Shown one piece after another: positions 34,201-41,872 of a stretch of DNA of 64,000 nt (position 1 is its first letter; every line of letters starts with the position of its first letter). The notes under the pieces are model-generated. The model ran no database searches, was not told where the DNA came from, and saw only the letters and a program-made list of their open reading frames with translations. This DNA is from Archangium lansingense. GTDB taxonomy: Bacteria; Myxococcota; Myxococcia; Myxococcales; Myxococcaceae. The translations under genes and the position numbers were made by a program. The DNA lies in assembly GCF_026626635.1 (NCBI RefSeq), contig NZ_JAPNKA010000001.1, positions 5,456,001-5,520,000 of the forward strand, in the 5' to 3' direction.

Positions 34201-35549
34201 CATTGGGAGCTTGCCGCGAAGCTCGCCCTCCTGCGCTCCGCCAGTCTGGAGGCGTGCTCCCATTTGAAGCAGGCACTGACGCTGGTACCGAGCTTCCCGG
34301 AGGGGGCGAAGCGGGTCGAGGACGAGATGCGCCTGCTGAGTGGCCTCGGTGTCCTGTTGATGAGCACACAGGGTTACGGTTCACCCGAGGTGGCGCGGAC
34401 CTATGAGCGCGCGCTGGAACTGCTCCCTCTGGCGGGGGAGGCACTTCCAGAACTCAATCTGCTGTGTATGGGGCTGGGTGCCTACTTCATCGAGGGAGCG
34501 AGGTTCGAGAAGGCGTACGAGCTGGCCGGGCAGCTCCTGGCACTGGGCCGGCAGTGGCGGCACCCGAGGCTGGTGGCTCAAGGCTACCGGATGCTGGCGA
34601 GCCTCTGTTTCTACGAAGGAGCGCTCGACAGGGCACTGGAGTACGGCGAACAGGCGTTGCGGCTCGTGGACCCCCACCCCGATGGGTCACTGGTCATCAT
34701 CGATGACATGTCGGCCGATGAGTGGGTGGATGATCTGGCGATTCCCTGTTTCGCCCACCTGGTGCAGGCCCGGCCTGGGGTGTCCCAGCGCTTCAGTCAC
34801 AAGCTGATCGAGGTGGTCCGGGGTCCGGGCCCCACCACCCGGGGGACGGCGCTGGTCTATCTGTCCGCGGCTTGCCAGCTTCGCGGCGAGGTGCCGTGCA
34901 CCCTGGAGTGGGCCGAGGAAGGCGCGGCTGTTGCCACCGGAAGGTTGTTCCAACACCTGCTGGCCTTCGCCAAGGGGCTTCAGGGGTGGGCGCTGTGCAG
35001 GCTCGGGCGGACACGGGAAGGGCTCGAAGCAATGCGGGCTGGTATTGGAATGATGCGGGAGCTGGGCGCCAGGGTACTGATGCCCTACTACCTTTATCTT
35101 CTCTCGGATGTGTCCCTGCTGTTGGGGCAGGTGGAGGAAGGGCTGGCCAAGGTGCGAGAGGCGCTGAGGCTTGTGGAGGAGACGAGAGCGCGTCTGTTCG
35201 AGTCCGAGCTGTACCGGCTCCAGGGAGAACTGCTCCGAGTGGCCGGGAACGAGGAGGACGCGAGGCACAGTCTGCTCCGGGCCGCGGCCGTCGCCCACCG
35301 GCAGCGGGCCCACCTCTTCGAGCTGCGTGCGCTAGTGGCCCTGGCGCGCCAGCTCCGGGACACGGGACACCCGGAGGCGGCACGGCGCAGGCTGGAGCGC
35401 CTGTGTGGCCGGTTCGCTCCGGACCTCGATGTGCCGGAGCTCCAGGAGGCCCGGGCCCTGCTCACCCCGCTCCGGCCTACTCCAGGATCTCCACCGCATC
35501 CCCCACGCGAATCTCCCCCGGGCGTCGCACGATGACGTTCTGGCCGAAC
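31271..35549 (+). repeat. Tandem duplication unit 2
   Basis: Second unit of the kinase duplication, ending inside the intact MOSC gene. Because the intact MOSC adjoins this unit, its right-hand arrangement is the original one. Confidence 0.85.
31372..35535 (+). CDS. Ser/Thr kinase - cyclase-like - STAND ATPase - TPR fusion, copy 2
   Basis: 1387 aa, co-linear with copy 1. The kinase motifs are all kept (GGGAMGQVFRARD, VALKFLLPRS, HRDLKPSNVLI, DFGLAHLMSG). The cyclase-like region again lacks the first metal aspartate (VTLVSCGLVVSSD) and keeps GDEVLACFGYP, so loss predates the duplication. ATPase: LVGREHELERLMGLWE, LSGEAGIGKSR, LLVIEDLHWADPSTLELL. It retains a segment (FFRLGPEGLSQPGARAVDAR and following) between Walker A and B that copy 1 has lost. 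The C-terminal TPR region diverges most, which suggests different input partners. The stop lies 59 bp inside the oppositely oriented MOSC gene. Confidence 0.9.
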   Translation: MHEVERQEGEQGTVLPPGELVPEENEDFEDSFLSEVARVEAPLRVPLPGTRMGGREGNRFEILEELGGGAMGQVFRARDCELAREVALKFLLPRSARGGQLPGSPLWEEARAIARLDHENIVRLFDVAEWGGAPWEPWVPFLVMELLEGESLASLLRRERPGLRRALEILGAVASGLAHAHAHHIVHRDLKPSNVLITREGRVKLLDFGLAHLMSGESPLVPHLPTAGTPAYMAPEQWRGEGQDARTDLWAAGVMLYELLTGELPYPFISLQELRERVTSPEPVPSVLERVPELPGEVERLVAELLAKVPGRRLGSASELRERLSRLEEALGPWRETPALVAPQRRQVTLVSCGLVVSSDGRERLDPEDLSELQAAFQRWCAEVFQRYDGAIALSVGDEVLACFGYPTAREDDSERAVRAGLHLTRERPTQGPWLSHPGLAVAVGIHTDAVVFDALASEGLGRMPTLQGEAPGVAAALARSAGPGGVVLSGTTWKLVRGAFETEPPGTHPAEVYRVVRERRAVSRFERTLVAGGLTPLVGREHELERLMGLWERARRGQWACVLLSGEAGIGKSRLIQELRERVAPESSHLLLGQCWEPFRNSAFHPVFELLRRFFRLGPEGLSQPGARAVDARLEGLGVPPEHGRQIAALLASPDATAPSALLAALEHQKERKRKVLEALKLLFLRMAEERPVLLVIEDLHWADPSTLELLGLLGGDVATAGLLLALTARPGFQPAWPLRPGFHPLVLDRLTAESAAALVREAARGTSLPEETIQQLVAKTDGIPLFVEEMTRMVLERSFTGNLSTIPVTLHELLLARLDALPPRQKTLAQLCAVIGRDFIRPLLVRLLARVEATLREDLLGLVSAGLLQRKGEEPGADEYQFRHALIQEAAYQSLPRGLRRQHHRRVAQALVEGFPDVVETRPEVLAHHYTEAGEYALAMHHWELAAKLALLRSASLEACSHLKQALTLVPSFPEGAKRVEDEMRLLSGLGVLLMSTQGYGSPEVARTYERALELLPLAGEALPELNLLCMGLGAYFIEGARFEKAYELAGQLLALGRQWRHPRLVAQGYRMLASLCFYEGALDRALEYGEQALRLVDPHPDGSLVIIDDMSADEWVDDLAIPCFAHLVQARPGVSQRFSHKLIEVVRGPGPTTRGTALVYLSAACQLRGEVPCTLEWAEEGAAVATGRLFQHLLAFAKGLQGWALCRLGRTREGLEAMRAGIGMMRELGARVLMPYYLYLLSDVSLLLGQVEEGLAKVREALRLVEETRARLFESELYRLQGELLRVAGNEEDARHSLLRAAAVAHRQRAHLFELRALVALARQLRDTGHPEAARRRLERLCGRFAPDLDVPELQEARALLTPLRPTPGSPPHPPRESPPGVAR

Positions 35550-36283
35550 ATCACTCCCTTCTTGGGTCCCATGCGCCGGTAGGTGGCCAGCGTGCGCAGG
35601 GGCTCCTGCTGGGGATCGGCGCGGGCCGTCTCTGGGTCCACCGTGGTGAAGACGCAGCGGGCGCACGGCTTGACCCCGGCCAGCTCCACGGTGCCGATGC
35701 GCAGCCGCTTCCACCCGGCCTCGGCGAAGGCATCGCAGCCATTCACCACGAGGTTGGGACGGAAGCGGCTCATCGGCACGGGCTGGGCCAGGCGCTGGTT
35801 GAGGTCCGCCAGCGAGGCCTCGGAGATGAGCAGCAGGGGGAAGCCATCGGCGAAGCCGACGCGATCCTCTGGGGCGGCGTACTTCGGATCCACCGGCCGC
35901 TGCATCCGCTCGTCCACGTACACGAGCAGCGTGGGCTGGCCGAGGTACTCGGAGAGCCACCGGTTCGCATCGGCGTGGGCGCGGGCGGCCGAGCAGGTGT
36001 CGTCCCAGACGGTGACGTCGAGGCGGGGCGCTCCGGCAGGTGGCAGGGGCACCTCGAGCCCGGGCATGCCTGGGGCGGACAGGTGGAGGCCCGAGGGACC
36101 GGGCTCGGCCCGCACCCGCACCAGGGCGGGCAGCTCGCGTCCGGTCATGAAGGAGCCATCCGGGCGGACCGCCATCCACCGGCGATCATGCTGGAGCCCC
36201 ATCGGCTCCACGGTGGCGCGGGTCAACGGCAGCCCCGCGCTCGACTTGAGGGGATAGATGGTGATGGAGGTCAGGGTCGGCAC
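35477..36283 (-). CDS. MOSC domain protein (YcbX-like)
   Basis: 268 aa. N-terminal beta-barrel (LTSITIYPLKSSAGLPLTRATVEPMGLQHDRRWM) and C-terminal MOSC domain with the cofactor-binding cysteine in VKPCARCVFTTVDPETA, then GVMFGQNVIVRRPGEIRVGD. The family binds sulfurated molybdenum cofactor; YcbX and mARC relatives reduce N-hydroxylated compounds. It shares the Mo theme with modABC 33 kb away, but there is no direct link. The 3' end overlaps kinase copy 2 by 59 bp on the other strand. The VOC gene lies upstream across a 15-bp gap, probably one operon. Confidence 0.88.
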   Translation of the reverse strand: MPTLTSITIYPLKSSAGLPLTRATVEPMGLQHDRRWMAVRPDGSFMTGRELPALVRVRAEPGPSGLHLSAPGMPGLEVPLPPAGAPRLDVTVWDDTCSAARAHADANRWLSEYLGQPTLLVYVDERMQRPVDPKYAAPEDRVGFADGFPLLLISEASLADLNQRLAQPVPMSRFRPNLVVNGCDAFAEAGWKRLRIGTVELAGVKPCARCVFTTVDPETARADPQQEPLRTLATYRRMGPKKGVMFGQNVIVRRPGEIRVGDAVEILE

Positions 36284-36298
36284 GAGGCTTCTTCTGCC

Positions 36299-36706
36299 CT
36301 ATCCCGGCTTGGACTGCACCAGGTTGTAACGGTTGCCGTAGAGGTCGCGGAAGATGAGATCCCGGCCCCAGGGCAGGTCCCGGACGCCCAGGTCGATGGT
36401 GACGCCCGCGGCCTTGAGCGTGCGGTAGTCCCCGTCGATGTCGTCGCTGTCGAGGATGATCATCGGCTGCTGGCCGATCTGCCCCGAGGCGAGGCTCGCC
36501 TCCTCGCCCTTGAGCCAGGTAGCCGGGTTGAGGAGCGTGAGCTCGAAGTCGGACTGGCCTGGCGGCGAGACCGTAATCCACCGGGGGCCACCCGGACCCA
36601 TCGAGCTGTCCATCTTCTTCTGGAAGCCGAGCTTGCCCGTGAAGAAGGCGAGCGCCTCGTCGTCGTTCTTCACATAGATGGTGACGTGGGTGACACGGCG
36701 GATCAT
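36299..36706 (-). CDS. VOC-family protein (glyoxalase/dioxygenase fold)
   Basis: 135 aa, one pair of beta-alpha-beta-beta-beta units: VTHVTIYVKNDDEALAFFTGKLGFQKKMD at the start and VTIDLGVRDLPWGRDLIFRDLYGNRYNLVQ at the end. These give the metal-binding histidine (THVTIY) and the usual glutamate position replaced near the end (GNRYNLV). Close to uncharacterised glyoxalase/bleomycin-resistance-type proteins. Substrate unknown. Likely co-transcribed with MOSC. Confidence 0.8.
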   Translation of the reverse strand: MIRRVTHVTIYVKNDDEALAFFTGKLGFQKKMDSSMGPGGPRWITVSPPGQSDFELTLLNPATWLKGEEASLASGQIGQQPMIILDSDDIDGDYRTLKAAGVTIDLGVRDLPWGRDLIFRDLYGNRYNLVQSKPG

Positions 36707-36831
36707 CTGACCTCCAAGGTTGTGTGGAGCCGGGGCTTCTATCCAGTCGTCTTCTCTGGGTCAATGCGTCGTGAAATCCTCTGTGCACCGGACCCCAGAT
36801 GGGCATCCGCCATATTGGCGTTGTGTCCACC

Positions 36832-36861
36832 TTGACGGATGGAACTCATCGGCGTTACTAG
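36832..36861 (+). promoter_or_regulatory. Candidate promoter of the cys operon
   Basis: TTGACG at 36832-36837, then 18 bases, then TACTAG at 36856-36861. Places the transcription start near 36868, about 119 nt before cysH. Visual prediction. Confidence 0.4.
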
Positions 36862-36880
36862 TAGCCGCACGATGACGCTC

Positions 36881-36970
36881 CACCTCCTGAACGCTCGGGA
36901 GGTGCTGCGCCCACTGACCTTTTTCCCCGCTGGTGCGGCCCGCCCTCGCGAGAGGTGACGGGCTCTTTTT
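36881..36970 (+). promoter_or_regulatory. Structured leader with terminator-like hairpin upstream of cysH
   Basis: Two hairpins lie between promoter and start codon. Stem 1 is CACCTCC (36881-36887) with GGAGGTG (36898-36904). Stem 2 is GCCCG-c-CCTC-GCGA-GAGG-tga-CGGGC (36938-36963), followed by TCTTTTT (36964-36970), the form of an intrinsic terminator. The cysH ATG is only 16 bases further on. The upstream gene points the other way, so this cannot end another transcript; transcription attenuation of the sulfate operon is the natural reading. The ligand or sensing mode is unknown. A 28-codon reading frame (ATG 36872 to TGA in stem 2) contains no cysteine. Confidence 0.55.
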
Positions 36971-36986
36971 CGTTCAGGGAACCGCC

Positions 36987-37724
36987 ATGTCTCAGTCCAC
37001 ATCCCTGTCCCTCGCTCTGTCGCAGGAAGAGCTGCGTGCCACGACGGCGGAGCTGCTCGAGGCTCCCGCCGAGGAGGTGCTCGCCTGGGTCGAGAAGCGG
37101 TTCGGTGCGCGCGCGGCGATCGCCTCCAGCTTCGGGGCGGAGGACATGGTGTTGATCGACCTCGCCCGCACGCATGCGCCGAGCGTGCGCCTGTTCACGC
37201 TGGATACGGGCCGGCTGCCGCCGGAGACGTACGAGGTGATGGACGTGGTGCGCCGCCGCTACGGCGTGGAGATCGAGACGTACTTCCCGGAGCGCGCCCG
37301 GGTCGAGTCCCTGGAGTCCACCAAGGGGTACTTCTCGTTCAAGCAGAGCATCGAGGCGCGCAAGGAGTGCTGCGGCATCCGCAAGGTGGAGCCGCTGCAG
37401 CGCGCGCTGGCGGGCCGGGAGGCCTGGGTGACGGGGCTGCGCCGGGAGCAGTCCATCACTCGCACGGAGGTCCAGGCGATCGTGGCCGATACCGATCACG
37501 GGCTCATCAAGGTGAACCCGCTGGTGCGGTGGAACACCAAGGAAGTGTGGGCGTACATCAAGGCCAATGGTGTGCCCTACAACGCGCTGCACGATAGGGG
37601 CTACCCCTCCATCGGGTGCGCGCCCTGCACGCGCGCGGTGAAGCCCTACGAGGACGAGCGCGCCGGCCGCTGGTGGTGGGAGTCCCCCGAGCACCGGGAG
37701 TGCGGGCTGCATGTCCGCCGCTAG
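36987..37724 (+). CDS. cysH: Adenylyl-sulfate (APS) reductase, CysH family
   Basis: 245 aa. Reduces activated sulfate to sulfite. IASSFGAEDMVLIDL and LDTGRLPPETYEVMD are the nucleotide-binding PP-loop region. The four iron-sulfur cysteines of the APS-reductase subgroup are present: ECCGIRKVEPL and GCAPCTRA. The catalytic cysteine near the C-terminus is in HRECGLH. The [4Fe-4S] pattern indicates the substrate is APS rather than PAPS. ATG 36987 has AGGGA seven bases upstream. First gene of the cys operon. Confidence 0.93.
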   Translation: MSQSTSLSLALSQEELRATTAELLEAPAEEVLAWVEKRFGARAAIASSFGAEDMVLIDLARTHAPSVRLFTLDTGRLPPETYEVMDVVRRRYGVEIETYFPERARVESLESTKGYFSFKQSIEARKECCGIRKVEPLQRALAGREAWVTGLRREQSITRTEVQAIVADTDHGLIKVNPLVRWNTKEVWAYIKANGVPYNALHDRGYPSIGCAPCTRAVKPYEDERAGRWWWESPEHRECGLHVRR

Positions 37725-37745
37725 CCTCACGCCCGAGGAGAGGTC

Positions 37746-37868
37746 ATGCCTTCCTTCACTCCAGCGGAGCTCACCCTGTTCCTGACCGCCCGGGTGGAGG
37801 CCATCATCGTGGGCTCCTCCTGGCAGCGGTTCCTCCTGCTGCGCAAGAGTCAGGTGGCCTCGTCGTGA
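37746..37868 (+). CDS. Small ORF in the cys operon, 40 aa, function unknown
   Basis: MPSFTPAELTLFLTARVEAI then IVGSSWQRFLLLRKSQVASS. A good ribosome site (GAGGAGAGG) sits just before ATG 37746, and the stop overlaps the GTG start of the siroheme dehydrogenase gene as GTGA. It begins 21 bp after cysH. Predicted to be mostly one amphipathic helix, with no membrane segment long enough for an anchor and no cysteine. The placement and coupling argue for a real translated gene; no family recognised. Confidence 0.55.
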   Translation: MPSFTPAELTLFLTARVEAIIVGSSWQRFLLLRKSQVASS

Positions 37869-38506
37869 GCACGCACGTGGACTTCCCTGTCTGCCTCCGG
37901 CTGCGAGGCAAGCGAGTCCTCCTGATCGGGGCCGGGAACATTGCCGACGAGCGGAGCCAGCAGCTCGTCGATGCGGGCGCGGTGCTGCACGTGGTGGCCC
38001 CCAGGGTCAGCGAGGTGATTCGCCGTCTCGCGGAGGAGGGCCGGTTGGAGCTGACCGAGCGGCCCTATGTGCCCGGGGACGTGCGCGGGCACCACGTCGT
38101 GTTCGTGGCCACGGATGACCGGCAGGTGAGCGAGGCCGTGGCGGACGAGGCGCGCGGCCTCGGCATCTGGGTGAACGCGGCGGACATACCGGAGCTGTGC
38201 GACTTCACGCTGCCCTCGGTGGGCAGGCGCGGCCCCATCGTGGTGGCGGTCTCCACCTCCGGGCAGGCCCCTTCGCTGGCCCGGCGCCTGCGCAAGCAGT
38301 TCCTGGAGCAGGTGGAGCCCGGGCACGTGCAGCTCGCTCGGCTCAGTGGATGGCTCCGCAAGCGGCTGCCCGCCGGCGCCGAGCGGATGCGGTTGCTGAA
38401 GCAGCTGGTGGAGGGCGAGGCCGGGGAGCTGCTGACGAGGGGTGAGCGCAAGGCCGCCTGGGTGAGGGTGCGTGCCGCGCTGGAGACTTTTGGAGAGAAG
38501 CAATGA
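37865..38506 (+). CDS. Precorrin-2 dehydrogenase / sirohydrochlorin ferrochelatase (Met8p / CysG N-terminal type)
   Basis: 213 aa. Makes sirohydrochlorin and inserts iron to give sirohaem, the cofactor of sulfite reductase. NAD-binding loop LLIGAGNIADERSQQLVDAGA near residue 20, catalytic aspartate region VFVATDDRQVSEAV, then VNAADIPELCDFTLPS and GPIVVAVSTSGQAPSLARRLRKQ, standard for the family. GTG start overlaps the 40-aa ORF; the stop overlaps the cobA start (ATGA). The methyltransferase half of CysG is a separate gene here. Confidence 0.92.
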   Translation: MSTHVDFPVCLRLRGKRVLLIGAGNIADERSQQLVDAGAVLHVVAPRVSEVIRRLAEEGRLELTERPYVPGDVRGHHVVFVATDDRQVSEAVADEARGLGIWVNAADIPELCDFTLPSVGRRGPIVVAVSTSGQAPSLARRLRKQFLEQVEPGHVQLARLSGWLRKRLPAGAERMRLLKQLVEGEAGELLTRGERKAAWVRVRAALETFGEKQ

Positions 38507-39303
38507 GTAAGCAGGTCAACGGCAAGGTGTACCTGGTGGGCGCGGGTCCTGGAGATCCCGGTCTGCTCACGCTCCGAGCGGCCCAACTGCTCGCGGGCGC
38601 GGACGCGGTGGTCTACGACCGGCTCATCCACCCCGAGGTGTTGAAGCACGCTCGGCCTCGGGCCCGATTGCTGTTCGTTGGCAAGGAGGGTGGGGGAGAG
38701 TCGGTGCGCCAGGAGGAGATCAACGCGCTGCTCATCTCCCAGGCGCGGCTCGGTCGCTCGGTGGTGCGACTCAAGGGGGGAGACCCCTTCGTCTTTGGCC
38801 GGGGTGGTGAGGAGGCACTCGCGCTGGAAGAGGCGGGCATCGCCTACGAGGTGGTGCCGGGCGTCTCCAGCGGCGTGGCGGCTCCCGCGGCTGCGGGGAT
38901 TCCCATCACCCACCGGGGCATGTCGGGCTCGGTGACGTTCGCCACCGCGCATCGGGTCGGCAAGGCGCCGGACTGGGCGCACCTGGCCCGGGCGGAGACC
39001 CTTGTGCTGTTCATGACGGGCAGCAGGCTGGAGGAGGCGACGCTGGCGCTCATCGCGGCGGGACGCTCTCCGAATACTCCTACGGCCATCGTCGAGGCGG
39101 GGACCTGGGAGCACCAGCGGGTGCTCGAGGCTCCGCTGGCGGGCATCGCGGCAAGGGCCCGTGAATCCTCTGTCGGATCGCCCGCTATGTTGGTGGTGGG
39201 CGAAGTCGTCTCCCTGCGCTCCCAGCTCCGCTCGCTGGTTGAGTCGCGGCCCCTGGTGTCCGAGCGCGAGCAGTTCTTGAAGGCGGAGGCTGGTCATGAG
39301 TGA
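38503..39303 (+). CDS. cobA: Uroporphyrinogen-III C-methyltransferase
   Basis: 266 aa. Methylates uroporphyrinogen III twice to precorrin-2, using SAM. Motifs: VYLVGAGPGDPGLLTLRAAQ, VVYDRLIHPEVL, VRLKGGDPFVFGRGGEE, VVPGVSSGVAAPAAAGIPITHRG, which together define SUMT. It feeds the dehydrogenase-ferrochelatase encoded just upstream. Start overlaps the previous stop by four bases and the stop overlaps cysD by eight. Confidence 0.94.
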   Translation: MSKQVNGKVYLVGAGPGDPGLLTLRAAQLLAGADAVVYDRLIHPEVLKHARPRARLLFVGKEGGGESVRQEEINALLISQARLGRSVVRLKGGDPFVFGRGGEEALALEEAGIAYEVVPGVSSGVAAPAAAGIPITHRGMSGSVTFATAHRVGKAPDWAHLARAETLVLFMTGSRLEEATLALIAAGRSPNTPTAIVEAGTWEHQRVLEAPLAGIAARARESSVGSPAMLVVGEVVSLRSQLRSLVESRPLVSEREQFLKAEAGHE

Positions 39304-40213
39304 AACCCTGTCCGCACGGCTCTCGCACCTGGCGGTGCTCGAGGCGGAGAGCATCCACATCATCCGCGAGACGGCGGCCGAGTTCGCCAACCCGGTGATG
39401 CTCTACAGCATTGGCAAGGACTCGCAGGTGCTGCTGCACCTGGCGCGCAAGGCCTTCCACCCGGCGCCCCTGCCGTTCCCCCTGCTGCACGTGGACACCA
39501 CCTGGAAGTTCCGGGAGATGTACGCGTTCCGCGACAGCTTCACGGCGAAACACGGGCTGAAGCTGCTGGTGCACCAGAACAAGAAGGCGATCGCCGAGGG
39601 CATCAACCCCTTCGACCATGGCAGCCAGAAGTACACGCACGCCATGAAGACGCAGTCGCTGCTCGAGGCGCTCGCGCAGAACGGCTTCGACGCGGCCTTC
39701 GGTGGAGCCCGGCGCGACGAGGAGAAGTCCCGCGCCAAGGAGCGTGTCTACTCCTTCCGTGATCGTCACGGTCAGTGGGAGCCGCGCAAGCAGCGGCCCG
39801 AGCTGTGGAACCTCTACAACGGCCGCATCGACGCGGGGGAGAGCATGCGCGTCTTCCCGCTCTCCAACTGGACCGAGCTGGATGTGTGGCACTACGTCCT
39901 CAAGGAGCGCATCCCCGTTGTCCCGCTGTACTTCGCGGCCGAGCGCCCGGTGGTGGACCGCAAGGGCCAGTGGATCATGGTGGACGACGAGCGGATGCGG
40001 CTGCGCGAGGGCGAGCGTCCCACGATGAAGCGGGTGCGCTTCCGCACGCTGGGCTGCTACCCGCTGAGTGGAGCGATCGAGTCCTCGGCCAGCAATGTCG
40101 AGGAGATCATCACCGAGATGATGGAGGCCCGCGTGTCCGAGCGTCAGGGCCGGCTCATTGACCACGACGAAGAAGGCTCGATGGAGCTCAAGAAGCGCGA
40201 GGGGTACTTCTAA
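39296..40213 (+). CDS. cysD: Sulfate adenylyltransferase subunit 2
   Basis: 305 aa. With CysN, makes APS from sulfate and ATP. PP-loop MLYSIGKDSQVLLHLARKAF, then LHVDTTWKFREMY, GARRDEEKSRAKER and LSNWTELDVWHYVL, all standard. C-terminus LGCYPLSGAIESSASNVEEIITEM and RLIDHDEEGSMELKKREGYF is typical of CysD. The stop abuts the cysN start with no spacer. Confidence 0.95.
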   Translation: MSETLSARLSHLAVLEAESIHIIRETAAEFANPVMLYSIGKDSQVLLHLARKAFHPAPLPFPLLHVDTTWKFREMYAFRDSFTAKHGLKLLVHQNKKAIAEGINPFDHGSQKYTHAMKTQSLLEALAQNGFDAAFGGARRDEEKSRAKERVYSFRDRHGQWEPRKQRPELWNLYNGRIDAGESMRVFPLSNWTELDVWHYVLKERIPVVPLYFAAERPVVDRKGQWIMVDDERMRLREGERPTMKRVRFRTLGCYPLSGAIESSASNVEEIITEMMEARVSERQGRLIDHDEEGSMELKKREGYF

Positions 40214-41872
40214 ATGACCGCCGCACTGCAGCTGCAAGACAAGGGTGACCTCCAGCGCTTCCTCGCCGAGCACTACGAGAAGGAGCTGCTGCGCCTGGTG
40301 GTGGTGGGCTCGGTGGACGATGGAAAGTCCACGCTGATCGGCCGGCTCCTGTACGAGTGCAATGGTCTGTTCGAGGACCAGGTGGCGGCGGTGAAGCGCG
40401 CCAGTGCGGGCGAGGAGATCGACTTCTCGCTCTTCACGGACGGGCTGCGTGCCGAGCGCGAGCAGGGCATCACCATCGACGTGGCGTACCGCTATTTCTC
40501 CACGCGCCGGCGCAAGGTGATCGTCGCCGATACGCCGGGACACCTGCAGTACACGCGCAACATGGCCACCGGGGCCTCCACGGCCGACGCGGCGGTCATC
40601 CTGGTGGACGCGCGCCTGGGTATCCTCGCGCAGACGCGGCGCCATGCGTACATCGCCTCGTTGCTGGGGATTCCCTACCTCGCGGTGTCCATCAACAAGA
40701 TGGACCTGCTGGACTTCGACCCCGCCGTCTTCGAGCGACTGTCGACGGAGTTCAACGCGTTCGCCTCCACGCTCGGCTTCGAGCAGGTGCGCTACTTCCC
40801 CATCAGCGCACGCGCGGGTGACAACATCACCCTGCCGAGCGCCCGCACTCCCTGGCACGACGGTGAGACGCTGCTCGGGTGGCTGGAGTCGCTGCCGCAC
40901 CAGCGCCGGCTGGATGGCGCGCCCTTCCGCTTCCCCGTGCAGTACGTGCTGCGGCCGAACCTGGATTACCGCGGGTTCGCGGGGCAGATCGCCTCCGGCA
41001 CCGTGCGCGTGGGGGACGAGGTCGTCGTCTTCCCCTCGAAGCGGCGCACGCACATCGCCGCCATCGACACTTTCGAAGGCAGCCTTGGGGAGGCCAGCGC
41101 GCCGTCCTCGGTGACTCTGCGCCTGGCCGATGAGGTGGATGTCAGCCGGGGAGATCTCATCGCGCATGTGGAGAAGGCTCCGGTGGCGCTCCAGTACCTG
41201 GAGGCCATGCTGGTGTGGTTTGGCGAGGAGCGTCTGGATACCTCGCGCCGCTACCTCGTGAAGCACACCTCGAAGTACGTCCCGGCCCACGTCGAGCAGG
41301 TGCTCTGGCGCAAGGACCTGGAGGCGCTCTCCGAGGTGCCCGCCGAGTCCCTGTCGCTCAACGACATCGGCAAGGTTCGCCTCGTCTGCAAGCGGCCGCT
41401 CATCTGCGACCCGTACCAGGAGAACCGGAAGACGGGCGCCTTCATCGTCGTCGACCCGCTCACCAACGATACGGTCGCGGCGGGGATGATCCTCGGGGCG
41501 GCGGGCGAGGAGGGCGATCAGCAGGCCCGCTCGCTCATCTCCGCCGAGGAGCGTCGTGAGCGCCTGGGGCAGTCGGGCGCGGTCATCCTCCTGACGGGCA
41601 CCCCGGAGGTTCAGACGCTGGCGCCGCGCCTGGAGCGGGCTCTGTTCGACTTGGGCAGGCACGTGGTCACCGTTCGTGGCGACGCGGAGAACGCTCTCGC
41701 GCTGGCCGAGGCGGGGCTGCTCGCCATCCTCTACACCCCCGTTCCGCAGGCGCGGCTGGGGCTGCGTGACCAGCTCCGCGGCGCCGGCGTCCCCTGGCTG
41801 GAGCTGGATCCCTCCCACGAGCTGGAGCGTCAGGTGAAGCAGATCCTGGACGCGCAGGAGACCCGGTCGTGA
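40214..41872 (+). CDS. cysN: Sulfate adenylyltransferase subunit 1 with decayed APS-kinase domain
   Basis: 552 aa. GTPase that drives CysD. G1 GSVDDGKSTLIGRLLYE, G2/G3 region GITIDVAYRYF and DTPGHLQYTRNM, G4 NKMDLLDFD, then two beta-barrel domains to about residue 430. The remaining 110 residues align with the CysC (APS kinase) part of CysNC fusions, but the P-loop is gone: where GLSGAGKS is expected there is GTPEVQT, after GQSGAVILLT. The rest is shorter than CysC. PAPS synthesis is therefore unlikely from this protein, which fits an APS-type CysH. The stop overlaps the cysJ start. Confidence 0.93.
   Translation: MTAALQLQDKGDLQRFLAEHYEKELLRLVVVGSVDDGKSTLIGRLLYECNGLFEDQVAAVKRASAGEEIDFSLFTDGLRAEREQGITIDVAYRYFSTRRRKVIVADTPGHLQYTRNMATGASTADAAVILVDARLGILAQTRRHAYIASLLGIPYLAVSINKMDLLDFDPAVFERLSTEFNAFASTLGFEQVRYFPISARAGDNITLPSARTPWHDGETLLGWLESLPHQRRLDGAPFRFPVQYVLRPNLDYRGFAGQIASGTVRVGDEVVVFPSKRRTHIAAIDTFEGSLGEASAPSSVTLRLADEVDVSRGDLIAHVEKAPVALQYLEAMLVWFGEERLDTSRRYLVKHTSKYVPAHVEQVLWRKDLEALSEVPAESLSLNDIGKVRLVCKRPLICDPYQENRKTGAFIVVDPLTNDTVAAGMILGAAGEEGDQQARSLISAEERRERLGQSGAVILLTGTPEVQTLAPRLERALFDLGRHVVTVRGDAENALALAEAGLLAILYTPVPQARLGLRDQLRGAGVPWLELDPSHELERQVKQILDAQETRS

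Noticed and set aside
27084..35535. TOMM (thiazole/oxazole-modified microcin) biosynthesis cluster
   Set aside because: The kinase/cyclase-like fusions resemble those linked to TOMM loci, but no precursor peptide, cyclodehydratase or dehydrogenase gene is present.
36872..36958. 28-codon frame in the cysH leader as a cysteine-rich attenuation peptide
   Set aside because: It has no cysteine or methionine run and no ribosome site, so classical leader-peptide control is not supported, though the hairpin is.
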